Below, one piece after another: positions 27,708-35,802 of a stretch of DNA of 64,000 nucleotides. The notes beneath the pieces were generated by a model. That model did not search any database. It saw only the letters and a list, made by a program, of their open reading frames with translations, and had not been told where the DNA came from. Each line of letters starts with the position of its first letter. Positions within the stretch are counted from its first letter, which is position 1. A program made the translations under genes and the position numbers. The stretch is taken from assembly GCF_014844035.1 (NCBI RefSeq), contig NZ_CP062159.1, positions 1,922,001 to 1,986,000 on the forward strand, in the 5' to 3' direction. Source of the DNA: Flavobacterium sp. MDT1-60 (GTDB lineage: Bacteria; Bacteroidota; Bacteroidia; Flavobacteriales; Flavobacteriaceae).

Positions 27708-28436
27708 TTAAATAATTTGTTTCTTAACTTTCTCTGTTTCAGTATTAAAAATTATTATGCCTTCTTCCTGATTATCAAATTGAAGAAGTAATTCTCCTTC
27801 TTTATTCCAAACAGAACTAAAACCAGCACTAATGAAATTATCACATTCTCCGATACAATTTGACATTAAAACAGGCATTTTATATTTTTTAGCGATGTCT
27901 GGATAATGGATAAAAGCTTTATTTATTCCGTTTTGTGACTTTGCAACGCTTGCAATATAAATTTGTGCTCCAAGTTTAAAAGCTTCATCTGCATGATCAA
28001 TTTGTAAGCTCTCATAGCAAATTGCAGGTGCAATTTTTTGATTTTTAAGAGTGATTAAAATTTGTTCATTTCCATTTTTAAAATAGGGTAATTCATCCTC
28101 ATGAAGCTGTTGCTTTGAATAAACAAGTCTTGGCTGTTTGGGCTGAAAAATAATCATGCTAATACGAGTTCCGTTTTGATGTATAGTTGGAACTCCAACT
28201 CCAAAGGCGATTATTTTCTGGTCGCTAGTCAGTTGCAATACATCGAATTTGTTGTCATCTGTATTTACAGCAAGTTTTTCTGAAAGTTCCGGTTCATAAC
28301 CTGTTAATGAAAGTTCCGGAAAAAAAATGAAATCAGTTTTTAATAAAGAAGCAAATTCAATAAATTTAATATGTTTTTCTATGTTAGCCGGAATATCTCC
28401 TTTCACTGGTTTTATTTGTGCAATGGCAATGTTCAT
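27708..28436 (-). CDS. Carbon-nitrogen hydrolase (nitrilase superfamily), copy 1
   Basis: 242 residues from ATG at 28436; a further ATG at 28475 would add a 13-residue extension with no homology. The catalytic triad of the superfamily is present: Glu in FFPELSLTGYE, Lys in YSKQQLHEDE and Cys in AICYESLQ. It resembles simple amidases that hydrolyse small amides in the cytoplasm. A clear paralogue lies at 45595-46332 inside the trp region (shared motifs PELSLTGYE/PEMSITGYE and YSKQ/YTKQ). The substrate is unknown. Confidence 0.9.
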   Translation of the reverse strand: MNIAIAQIKPVKGDIPANIEKHIKFIEFASLLKTDFIFFPELSLTGYEPELSEKLAVNTDDNKFDVLQLTSDQKIIAFGVGVPTIHQNGTRISMIIFQPKQPRLVYSKQQLHEDELPYFKNGNEQILITLKNQKIAPAICYESLQIDHADEAFKLGAQIYIASVAKSQNGINKAFIHYPDIAKKYKMPVLMSNCIGECDNFISAGFSSVWNKEGELLLQFDNQEEGIIIFNTETEKVKKQII

Positions 28437-28528
28437 TAGTTTTTTTATTAGAAAGAAACAAAAGCTAAGATACAAATAAGTATTTTACAACTCATCCCCG
28501 AAATTCTACAATTGGGTTATTTAATATT

Positions 28529-28557
28529 TTTTAACAAGAATTGTTAAAATACATTTG
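28529..28557 (+). promoter_or_regulatory. Palindrome and -7 box before the TonB receptor gene
   Basis: TTAACAA-GAA-TTGTTAA, extended to 9-bp arms (28529-28549), overlaps the start of the -7 box TACATTTG (28550-28557). The position suits repressor binding. The cognate regulator is not identifiable here. Confidence 0.55.
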
Positions 28558-28577
28558 CTTCATCAAAATCAAAAACC

Positions 28578-30743
28578 ATGAAGACCAAATTATTTTTTAC
28601 GATTGCCTTTTTATTTATTACGACGCTCTTTTTCGCTCAAAATACCATTTCCGGAAAAGTGGTTGACGAAAAAGGAAAACCAGTTCCTGGCGCCAATATT
28701 TATATAGATGGAACTTACGATGGCGCAACAAGTTCTGAAACCGGAGAATTCTCTTTTGAAACTACAGCAACCGGAAATCAATTTTTAATAGTAAGTTTTT
28801 TAATTTATGATACTTTCAAAAAAGAAATTGATGTTTCTAATTTTAAAGAGCAAACGGTAAAATTAAGAGAAAATGTAAACGCGCTTGATGCTGTTGTTAT
28901 TACTGCCGGAACTTTAGAATCAGGAGACAAAGCGAGAGTTTCGGTTTTAAAACCTTTAGATATTGTAACCACTGCGGGATCTGCCGGAAATATTATTGCG
29001 GCTTTGCAAACTTTGCCGGGAACTCAAACTGTTGGCGAAGACGGACGTTTATTTGTGCGTGGAGGAGAAGCCAGCGAAACGCAAACTTTTGTTGACGGAA
29101 TTCGTGTCGCACAACCATATGGCGCTACAACCAATAATTTACCAACCCGAGGAAGGTTTTCTCCATTTTTATTCAGCGGGATTGCTTTTTCAACCGGTGG
29201 ATATTCAGCTGAATATGGCGAAGCTTTGTCAAGTGTTTTATTATTAAACACACAAGACGAACCAGATATGAACAAAACCGATATCGCTTTAATGACAGTT
29301 GGTTTAGGTTTAGGAAATACTCAAAAATGGGAAAAAAGCTCTTTAAGCGTAAATACAGCGTACATTAATTTGGCTCCTTATCAGGCTGTGATTCCGCAAA
29401 ATGTAGATTGGAATAATCCTTATCAATCTTTGTCTGGAGAAACGGTTTATCGTTATCATTTTACAAACGGAATTTTCAAATTATATGCTGCTTTTGATTC
29501 GGAGAAATTTGATTTGAATCAGAAAAACATAAACTTCGAAGATAAAATAAGAACTGATTTGAACAATAATAATTTCTATTTAAACGCTTCTTATAAAGGA
29601 ACGTTTGGAACAGGCTGGCAGTTAACATCCGGAATTAGTTACGGTTACAACAACAATAAAATAAAATATGATATTAATGATGTTGACAGCAACGAAAATG
29701 CCGCACAACTGAAGTTAAAACTGAGAAAAAATGTTTCTGATCATTTTAAATTGTCTTTTGGTGCCGATTACTTCATTACCAAATTCAATGAAAATTTCGA
29801 TAATAATGCTTCTACTCAGGTTTCAAACGGTTACGATTCAAATATTGCAGCTTTTTATACCGAAGGAGATATTTTGTTCTCGAAAAATTTAGCAGCAAAA
29901 GTAGGTTTCCGTCTTTCAAATAATAGTTTATTAAATGAAACCAATATTGCGCCAAGAGCTTCAATTGCTTATAAAGTTTCAAAAAGCAGTCAGTTTTCTT
30001 TCGCTTACGGAGATTTCTCTCAAACGCCAGTAGTAGATTATATTAAATATTCAAAATACCATCAATTTGAAAGTGAAAAAGCGAGACATTATATTTTAAA
30101 CTACCAATTTACAAAACCAGGGCAGACGTTTAGAGCTGAAGCTTATTATAAAGATTACAGCAATTTGGTTCAGTATGATACGAGAGATATTGCTTATAAT
30201 TCGGTTTTCAATAATAACGGTTCGGGATATGCAAAAGGTTTAGATATATTTTGGAGAGACAGTAACATATATAAAAACTTAGAATATTGGATTTCTTATT
30301 CTTATATCGATTCAGAAAGACAGTACAAAAACTTCCCAACAATGGCGACACCAAGTTTTATCGCCAATCACAGTTTATCAATTGTAACTAAATATTTTAT
30401 TACCGACTGGAAATCACAAATAGGTTTCACCAACAGTTATAGTTCAGGTCGTCCGTATAATGATCCAAACCAAACGCAGTTTATGAGTGGTAAAACAAAA
30501 TCGTATAACAGTTTAAGTTTTAACTGGGCATATTTATTAACGACACAAAAAATCCTGTATTTCTCCGTTTCCAATGTATTAGGAAGTCAAAACGTATTCG
30601 GATACGATTACGCAAAACTCCCAGATGCAAACGGAGTATATCAAAGACAAGCCGTAGTACCAACTGCAGACCGTTTCTTCTTTGTAGGTTTCTTTTGGAC
30701 AATAAGCAAGAATAAAAATGAGAATCAGTTGAAGAATTTGTAG
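28578..30743 (+). CDS. TonB-dependent receptor with carboxypeptidase-like N-terminal domain
   Basis: 721 residues. A signal peptide (1-20, ending FFAQ) is followed by a carboxypeptidase-D regulatory-like beta sandwich (NTISGKVVDEKGKPVPGANIYIDG, about 22-95). The plug domain has VRGGEASETQTFVDGIRV, and the C-terminal outer-membrane barrel is about 500 residues. It is shorter than SusC proteins and has no SusD partner, so the ligand is more likely a small chelate or peptide than a polysaccharide; this is inference. It lies upstream of, and in line with, the 2TM signalling cluster but is separated by 287 bases with a repeat. Confidence 0.92.
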   Translation: MKTKLFFTIAFLFITTLFFAQNTISGKVVDEKGKPVPGANIYIDGTYDGATSSETGEFSFETTATGNQFLIVSFLIYDTFKKEIDVSNFKEQTVKLRENVNALDAVVITAGTLESGDKARVSVLKPLDIVTTAGSAGNIIAALQTLPGTQTVGEDGRLFVRGGEASETQTFVDGIRVAQPYGATTNNLPTRGRFSPFLFSGIAFSTGGYSAEYGEALSSVLLLNTQDEPDMNKTDIALMTVGLGLGNTQKWEKSSLSVNTAYINLAPYQAVIPQNVDWNNPYQSLSGETVYRYHFTNGIFKLYAAFDSEKFDLNQKNINFEDKIRTDLNNNNFYLNASYKGTFGTGWQLTSGISYGYNNNKIKYDINDVDSNENAAQLKLKLRKNVSDHFKLSFGADYFITKFNENFDNNASTQVSNGYDSNIAAFYTEGDILFSKNLAAKVGFRLSNNSLLNETNIAPRASIAYKVSKSSQFSFAYGDFSQTPVVDYIKYSKYHQFESEKARHYILNYQFTKPGQTFRAEAYYKDYSNLVQYDTRDIAYNSVFNNNGSGYAKGLDIFWRDSNIYKNLEYWISYSYIDSERQYKNFPTMATPSFIANHSLSIVTKYFITDWKSQIGFTNSYSSGRPYNDPNQTQFMSGKTKSYNSLSFNWAYLLTTQKILYFSVSNVLGSQNVFGYDYAKLPDANGVYQRQAVVPTADRFFFVGFFWTISKNKNENQLKNL

Positions 30744-30744
30744 A

Positions 30745-30863
30745 AGGTACAAAGGTGCAGAGTTGCAAAGAAACAGAGGTTTCTTTTGCAATTTTAAAAC
30801 TCCAAAATTCGCAGAATTTAAAGAAAAACCTTTGAACCTTTGCAACTCTGAACCTTTGTATCT
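30745..30863. repeat. Palindromic repeat, TGCAGAGGTTCAAAG family
   Basis: CAGAGTTGCAAAG (30758-30770) and CTTTGCAACTCTG (30838-30850) are perfect 13-bp arms; outer arms near 30748 and 30852-30862 also pair. Related sequence brackets the four-helix-bundle gene at 22.4-22.9 kb and lies near 36.8 kb. The remaining spacer up to 31030 shows nothing else I can name. Confidence 0.65.
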
Positions 30864-31030
30864 TAGAAAAAAAACAATTCAGTAACCAAATTCGACAACT
30901 CAGTATCATTTAATTTTAAAACAGTAAAATCAGCTATACTTTTGAAGTATAAATTAATAACAGAGTTTCTATCATCAATCACAATAACCTGAAACCTGAA
31001 ACAAATAAAACAACTTTAAATTAAGAAATC

Positions 31031-31654
31031 ATGACCAAAATTATTACAATTACCACGTTATTTATTTGCAGTTTATTATCTGCACAAACACAATTTGAAC
31101 AAGGAATGGGAAAAGCTTTTGGGCTTTGGAAAGAAGGAAAAAATACGGAGGCTTCGGCAATGTTCGAAAGAATTGCAGCGGCAGAAAAAACAAGTTATTT
31201 GCCAAATTATTATGTAGCCTTAATCAACACTACATCGGCTTTTTCTGAAAAAGACAAAACTAAAATCGATTTGTTATTGACAAAAGCACAAGACGCCTTG
31301 GACATCGAATTGATTAAGGACCAAAACAATGCTGAGTTATATGCCATGCAGGCTTTGATTTATACCGCCTGGGTAGTTGCAGATCCGATGACAAACGGAA
31401 TGAAATATTCTGCTAAAGTAATGGAAGCTTATGCGAAAGGAAAAGCAATAGATCCAAACAATCCAAGAATTGTTTTTGGTGAAGCTGATTATCAGATTGG
31501 AGGAGCAAAATGGTCAGGTGTTGATACAAAGTCATTATGTGCACAAGTTGATAAAGCTGTTGAACTTTTTGCTACTTTTAAACCAGAAACTCCTTTTTCT
31601 CCAAAATGGGGATTGGAAAGAGCTTTGGAAACACAAAAAAATTGCAAAAAATAA
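31031..31654 (+). CDS. Exported helical repeat (TPR-like) protein
   Basis: 207 residues. A signal peptide (1-18, ending LLSAQ) precedes all-helical sequence with TPR-like spacing (QGMGKAFGLWKEGKNTEASAMFERIAAAEK, LYAMQALIYTAWV, MEAYAKGKAIDPNNPRI). No enzyme motif is seen. It lies 21 bases before the LytS-type kinase and so probably belongs to that operon, perhaps as a periplasmic partner. Similar small proteins precede 2TM/LytTR clusters in other Flavobacteria, as far as I recall. Confidence 0.8.
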   Translation: MTKIITITTLFICSLLSAQTQFEQGMGKAFGLWKEGKNTEASAMFERIAAAEKTSYLPNYYVALINTTSAFSEKDKTKIDLLLTKAQDALDIELIKDQNNAELYAMQALIYTAWVVADPMTNGMKYSAKVMEAYAKGKAIDPNNPRIVFGEADYQIGGAKWSGVDTKSLCAQVDKAVELFATFKPETPFSPKWGLERALETQKNCKK

Positions 31655-31675
31655 AACTAATTTAAGCTGATTATA

Positions 31676-33034
31676 ATGAAAGATAATAGAAATACATATG
31701 CAGATTTAAAAAGCGGAACAATAGTTTCATTTAAGATTTCTATGATTTTTACGGTAATATTTTCAGCTTTTTTAGGAGATGATTTAACTTTTCGAAACGT
31801 TCTGATAACCTTTTTTATAAGTTGTCTTTATTCCTTTGGAGTAGGTTTTGGAAATGGATATATCAACGTTCTTTTAGATAAAAAATGGGATTGGTTAGAG
31901 CAGACAAACTTAAGGGTTTATTATGGAATCATGGTAACCATTTTGTACACGGTACCGATCGTTTTAGGAATAAATTATTATGTTTTTGTTATTCTTCAAA
32001 ATTTCCCGATAGATAAATTCTTTAGCGAAAGAATGATTTGGATACATCTGTTTTACATCATTTTATCTTTAGCTGTTTCAACTTTCATGCAAGCCAGAAG
32101 TTTTATGGTAAAATGGAAACAGGCATCAAAATTTGAAATAACACAACAAAAGATTATTGCGGGAACGGCAAACGCCAAATTCGAAAGTTTAAAAAATCAG
32201 ATCGATCCCCATTTTCTTTTTAACAGTCTAAACGTATTAAGTTCTTTGATTGAAGAAAACCCTGATAATGCTCAGCGATTCACTACTTCTTTATCTAAAA
32301 TCTATCGTTATGTTTTAGAACAAAAAGATAAAGAATTGGTTTCTGTTGATGATGAATTGTTGTTTGCAAAAACCTATATGAATCTGCTTAAAATGCGTTT
32401 CGAAAATAGTTTGTTTTACGAATTGCCAACGACGCCAATTAATCCGGACGCAAAAGTTGTTCCGTTGTCATTACAGCTTTTACTGGAAAACACAGTAAAG
32501 CACAATGTAGTAAGCGAACAGAGACCATTGCATATTCGAATTTTTATTGATGGGGATTATTTAGCGATTCAAAATGATTTTCAAAAGAAAGAAGTATTAC
32601 AGGACAGACAAGGAGTTGGACTGACAAACATTGTAAATCGATACGGAATTGTAACCAACAGAAAAGTATTGATTGAACAAAATGAAGAAACATTCACAGT
32701 TAAGATTCCAATTTTAACTAAACAAATAACAGTTATGGAAACAAATGCAGACTATAGCGATGAAAATAAAGCTTATTTCAGAGCTAAAAAAAGAGTAGAA
32801 GAATTAAAAGGATTTTACGGAAATATAATTTCGTATTGCTGTGTAATTCCGTTTTTAATTTTTATAAATTTGAGGTATTCTCCTGGATTTCAATGGTTTT
32901 GGTTTTCGGCTTTAGGCTGGGGATTTGGAGTTGTAATGCATGCGTTTAAAGTTTTTGGTTACAGCTCAGATTGGGAAGAACGAAAAATCAGAGAGATTCT
33001 GGAAAAAGAAAACAACAAGCAAAACTGGAAATAA
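31676..33034 (+). CDS. LytS/YehU-type histidine kinase with a C-terminal 2TM domain
   Basis: 452 residues. Four membrane segments occupy about 20-140. The His_kinase box is LKNQIDPHFLFNSLNVLSS with His179. The N-box is LLLENTVKHNV (268-278) and the last ATPase motif is GVGLTNIVNRYG (313-324). The kinase part ends near residue 350. The remaining 98 residues (354-452) are a full 2TM domain ending WEERKIREILEKENNKQNWK. Met354 aligns with the start of the six free-standing 2TM proteins that follow, so this tail looks like a fused seventh copy. It should phosphorylate the LytTR regulator at 35035. Confidence 0.93.
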   Translation: MKDNRNTYADLKSGTIVSFKISMIFTVIFSAFLGDDLTFRNVLITFFISCLYSFGVGFGNGYINVLLDKKWDWLEQTNLRVYYGIMVTILYTVPIVLGINYYVFVILQNFPIDKFFSERMIWIHLFYIILSLAVSTFMQARSFMVKWKQASKFEITQQKIIAGTANAKFESLKNQIDPHFLFNSLNVLSSLIEENPDNAQRFTTSLSKIYRYVLEQKDKELVSVDDELLFAKTYMNLLKMRFENSLFYELPTTPINPDAKVVPLSLQLLLENTVKHNVVSEQRPLHIRIFIDGDYLAIQNDFQKKEVLQDRQGVGLTNIVNRYGIVTNRKVLIEQNEETFTVKIPILTKQITVMETNADYSDENKAYFRAKKRVEELKGFYGNIISYCCVIPFLIFINLRYSPGFQWFWFSALGWGFGVVMHAFKVFGYSSDWEERKIREILEKENNKQNWK

Positions 33035-33035
33035 T

Positions 33036-33338
33036 ATGGAACCAAATTATGCAGAAGCAGAACGTTATTACCAGGCTCAGAAAAGGGTAAAAGAAATTAA
33101 AGATTTTTATTCACACTTAACAGTATACCTACTTTGTAACCCAATTGTAATCGTGGTAAATCTAATGACTTCGCCTGGCTATTTATATTTTTGGTATTCT
33201 TTGCTTGGTTGGGGATTTGCGATTGTGATGCACGGATTGAAAGTTTTTAGAGTTTCACCGATTTTTAGTAAGGATTGGGAAGAACGAAAGATTCGGGAGA
33301 TTTTGGAGAAAGAAAGTAAAACGCAAACTTGGGAATAG
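33036..33338 (+). CDS. 2TM domain protein 1
   Basis: 100 residues from ATG at 33036, one base after the kinase stop. It has the module AxxYYQAQKRVKEIKDFYSHL, two membrane helices (about 28-48 and 55-77) and the end WEERKIREILEKES...TW. It is close to the kinase tail and to copies 2 and 5. The 2TM family (PF13239) has no known biochemical role. It is frequently found near LytS/LytTR genes, suggesting membrane sensing or kinase control. An in-frame ATG at 32940 would overlap the kinase and is less likely. Confidence 0.88.
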   Translation: MEPNYAEAERYYQAQKRVKEIKDFYSHLTVYLLCNPIVIVVNLMTSPGYLYFWYSLLGWGFAIVMHGLKVFRVSPIFSKDWEERKIREILEKESKTQTWE

Positions 33339-33340
33339 TC

Positions 33341-33643
33341 ATGGAACCAGATTATACTAAAGAAAGACGTTATCATCAGGCTCAGAAAAAGGTGAAAGAG
33401 ATAAAAGAATTCTATCAGCATTTAACGGTTTTCATTCTCGTAACTATAATGCTAATTGTTATAAATCTCATGACTTCACCAGAATATTTATGGTTTATAT
33501 GGTGCATACTTGGGTGGGGAATAGGAGTCATTTTTCATGGATTGAAAGCTTTTGGAGTTTCACCATTTTTTAATAAAGAATGGGAAGAACGAAAAATTAG
33601 AGAAATTTTAGATAAAGAAAAGAATAAAGAAACCTGGAAATAA
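33341..33643 (+). CDS. 2TM domain protein 2
   Basis: 100 residues from ATG at 33341, two bases after the previous stop. The sequence is very similar to copy 1: MEPDYTKERRYHQAQKKVKE at the start, HLTV and NLMTSPEYL around the first helix, LGWGIGVIFHGLKAFGVSPFF in the second and WEERKIREILDKE at the end. An upstream ATG at 33329 lies inside the previous gene. The tight packing means co-translation with its neighbours. Confidence 0.88.
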   Translation: MEPDYTKERRYHQAQKKVKEIKEFYQHLTVFILVTIMLIVINLMTSPEYLWFIWCILGWGIGVIFHGLKAFGVSPFFNKEWEERKIREILDKEKNKETWK

Positions 33644-33645
33644 TT

Positions 33646-33975
33646 ATGGAAACGAATTGTAATAAAGCCAGAGAAAAATTTGAGTTTCAGGAGATCTTTA
33701 GCAAAAAGGTTATTAAACTTAAATCATTTTACATACATGCGTTTATTTATGCTTTTGTATTAATTGTTTATGTTTTAAAAGAGTATTACGAAATTCCTCT
33801 AAATTATTTTCCTTTAAAATATTTAAACAGTGTAGTAATGATAATTTGGACGACTGTATTTTTATTTTCTGCCATTGATTTATTTGCATCATATAAAATT
33901 TTTGATGAAAAATGGGAGGAACGCAAACTGAAAAGCATCTTATATAAAAAAACAAAAACACAAAAATGGGAGTAA
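33646..33975 (+). CDS. 2TM domain protein 3 (divergent subgroup)
   Basis: 109 residues, starting two bases after the previous stop. It keeps the two-helix plan and the WEERKL ending. It differs from copies 1, 2 and 5 by the helix-1 start KKVIKLKSFYIHAFIYAF, the loop EIPLNYFPLKYLNSVVMIIW and AIDLFASYKIF in helix 2. It pairs with copy 4 as a second subgroup, pointing to an ancient duplication and a later tandem one. Role unknown. Confidence 0.87.
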   Translation: METNCNKAREKFEFQEIFSKKVIKLKSFYIHAFIYAFVLIVYVLKEYYEIPLNYFPLKYLNSVVMIIWTTVFLFSAIDLFASYKIFDEKWEERKLKSILYKKTKTQKWE

Positions 33976-33977
33976 TT

Positions 33978-34304
33978 ATGGAAGCAAAATTTAATAATAA
34001 CGGGGAAAACGAATTGCAAAAATTGGCAAGTAAAAAAGTTCTTAAATTAAAGTCATTTTATAAATACACTTTTCTTTACATAATTGCCCTGACCCTTTTT
34101 ATTTTAAAGAAATACACTGATTTACCACTACATTTCTTTCCAGTAAATTGGCTGAATGATGTCGTAATGATTATCTGGTCGGCAGTATATGTTGGTACTG
34201 CGATTGATGTGTTTGTTTCTTTCCGAATTTTTGGACAGGAATGGGAGGAAAGAAAATTGAGAAATATATTAGAAAAGAAAAATGAAACACAAAAATGGGA
34301 GTAA
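33978..34304 (+). CDS. 2TM domain protein 4 (divergent subgroup)
   Basis: 108 residues from ATG at 33978, two bases after copy 3. It is the closest relative of copy 3: KKVLKLKSFYKYTFLY, DLPLHFFPVNWLNDVVMIIW, AIDVFVSFRIF and WEERKLRNILEKK. The DNA across the copy 3/4 junction is repeated almost exactly across the copy 4/5 junction, showing tandem duplication of a whole gene unit. An ATG at 33966 overlaps copy 3 and is less likely. Confidence 0.87.
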   Translation: MEAKFNNNGENELQKLASKKVLKLKSFYKYTFLYIIALTLFILKKYTDLPLHFFPVNWLNDVVMIIWSAVYVGTAIDVFVSFRIFGQEWEERKLRNILEKKNETQKWE

Positions 34305-34306
34305 TT

Positions 34307-34612
34307 ATGGAAATTAATTTTAATGAAGAAGATAAATATTATCTGGCTAAAAAGAAAGTCGAGAATATAAAAGGGTTTTATAGTAATTTAACGTCTTATA
34401 TTGGTGTTAATATAGTTTTGATTTTTATCAATTTATATACAACACCACACCATTTATGGTTTTACTGGCCATTAATATGGTGGGGAGCAGGAGTTGTTTT
34501 TCATGGTTTGAAAGTTTTTGAAATATTTCCGGTTTTAGGAAAAGGCTGGGAAGAAAGAAAGATCAAAGAGATCATGGATAAAGAAAAAGAGAACCAAAGT
34601 AAATGGCAATAA
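34307..34612 (+). CDS. 2TM domain protein 5
   Basis: 101 residues from ATG at 34307, two bases after copy 4. It returns to the first subgroup: KKKVENIKGFYSNLTSYIGVN, NLYTTPHHLWFYWPLIWWGAGVVFHGLKVFEIFPVLGKGWEERKIKEIMDKE. The end lacks the usual Glu/Lys after Trp (SKWQ). Role unknown; probably co-expressed with the whole cluster. Confidence 0.87.
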   Translation: MEINFNEEDKYYLAKKKVENIKGFYSNLTSYIGVNIVLIFINLYTTPHHLWFYWPLIWWGAGVVFHGLKVFEIFPVLGKGWEERKIKEIMDKEKENQSKWQ

Positions 34613-34630
34613 TTTTTAAATCGAAATAAA

Positions 34631-34999
34631 ATGGGACGTTATAGAAGACGCATGTATGAAGAGTACGGACAGGAATTTAATAATGACGAACGCTTTGAAA
34701 TGGCATACAAAAAAGTAAAAAGAATAAAAGGTTTTTACTCGCATTTGAAGATTTACATTATTGTAAATATTATAATTATCATTTCAAATTTGAATAGAGA
34801 TTTTGTTGGATTCAGATTTCAACAGAATGATTTACTAGATTTTCATACCTATTCAACAGCATTTTATTGGGGTATAGCCTTATTGATTCACGCCTTTACA
34901 GTATTTGGACCGGACATTTTTTTCAATGGTGACTGGGAGCAAAGGAAAATCCAGAAATATATGGATAAGGAGGCTTCAAATACCAATAAATGGGAGTAA
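34631..34999 (+). CDS. 2TM domain protein 6 (extended)
   Basis: 122 residues, the longest free copy. A basic and acidic N-terminus (MGRYRRRMYEEYGQEFNNDERFEMAYKKVKR) precedes the first helix. The loop between the helices is about 12 residues longer (DFVGFRFQQNDLLDFHTYS). It ends WEQRKIQKYMDKEASNTNKWE, with Gln replacing the usual second Glu of WEERK. It is 18 bases from copy 5 and 35 bases before the response regulator. Confidence 0.87.
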   Translation: MGRYRRRMYEEYGQEFNNDERFEMAYKKVKRIKGFYSHLKIYIIVNIIIIISNLNRDFVGFRFQQNDLLDFHTYSTAFYWGIALLIHAFTVFGPDIFFNGDWEQRKIQKYMDKEASNTNKWE

Positions 35000-35034
35000 T
35001 TTTACATTATTTTTTCAATTTTTCAGTTTAATAC

Positions 35035-35802
35035 ATGACCACATTAATTATAGAAGACGAAAAACCGGCAGCAAGATTATTGCAGCGAAAGCTTGAAAAG
35101 TTAGAGATTGCCGTAGAAACCATGTTACACTCTGTAGAAGAATCTGTAGATTGGTTTACCAACAATGAACATCCTGATTTAATATTTTTGGATATTCAAT
35201 TGTCTGACGGTTTATCGTTTGAGATTTTTGAAAAAATAGATATTAAAAGCGCTATTATTTTTACAACAGCTTATGATGAATATGCTTTAAAAGCTTTCAA
35301 ATTAAACAGTATAGATTATCTTTTAAAACCAATTGACGAAGATGATTTGGAAATAGCCGTTGCTAAATTTAGAACGCGTTTACCAAAATCAAATTCAGAA
35401 AATCAAAATCTTCAGCTTGATTTTGAACAAATTCGCCGAATGCTTTCAAATCCATTTGAAAAGAATTATAAAAAGCGATTCACCGTTAAAATCGGTCAAC
35501 ATTTAAAAGTAATTACTACTGATGAAATTGAATGTTTCTTCAGTGAAAATAAAGGAACTTACATTCATACTTTTGATAACAGGAATTATTTAATCGATTC
35601 GACTTTAGAAATTCTGGAGCAGGAATTGGACATGAAAGATTTCTTCCGCGTAAGCAGAAAATTCATTGTACCACTTCAGGCAATAAAAGAAATTCAGGTT
35701 TATACCAATTCCCGTTTAAAAGTAATTTTACCTTCGTACAAAGAAGATGAGGTAGTTGTAAGCCGTGAAAAAGTACAGGATTTTAAGAGTTGGCTGGGTT
35801 AG
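35035..35802 (+). CDS. LytTR-family response regulator
   Basis: 255 residues. The receiver domain (1-118) has the acidic pair at EDE (7-9), phospho-acceptor Asp53 (LIFLDIQL), Thr in FTTAYDEYALKAF and Lys in YLLKPID. The LytTR DNA-binding domain (about 145-255) has KRFTVKIGQHLKVI, ENKGTYIHT and FFRVSRKFIV. It is the natural partner of the LytS-type kinase eight genes upstream and closes the 2TM cluster. Its 3' end overlaps the convergent heme A synthase gene by 20 bases. Confidence 0.95.
   Translation: MTTLIIEDEKPAARLLQRKLEKLEIAVETMLHSVEESVDWFTNNEHPDLIFLDIQLSDGLSFEIFEKIDIKSAIIFTTAYDEYALKAFKLNSIDYLLKPIDEDDLEIAVAKFRTRLPKSNSENQNLQLDFEQIRRMLSNPFEKNYKKRFTVKIGQHLKVITTDEIECFFSENKGTYIHTFDNRNYLIDSTLEILEQELDMKDFFRVSRKFIVPLQAIKEIQVYTNSRLKVILPSYKEDEVVVSREKVQDFKSWLG

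Noticed and set aside
28578..30743. A polysaccharide utilisation locus around the TonB receptor
   Set aside because: No SusD-like partner or glycoside hydrolase is encoded nearby, and the receptor is shorter than typical SusC.
30520..30909. Minus-strand frame of about 129 codons over the end of the TonB receptor gene
   Set aside because: It overlaps the receptor and a palindromic repeat, and encodes no recognisable domain.
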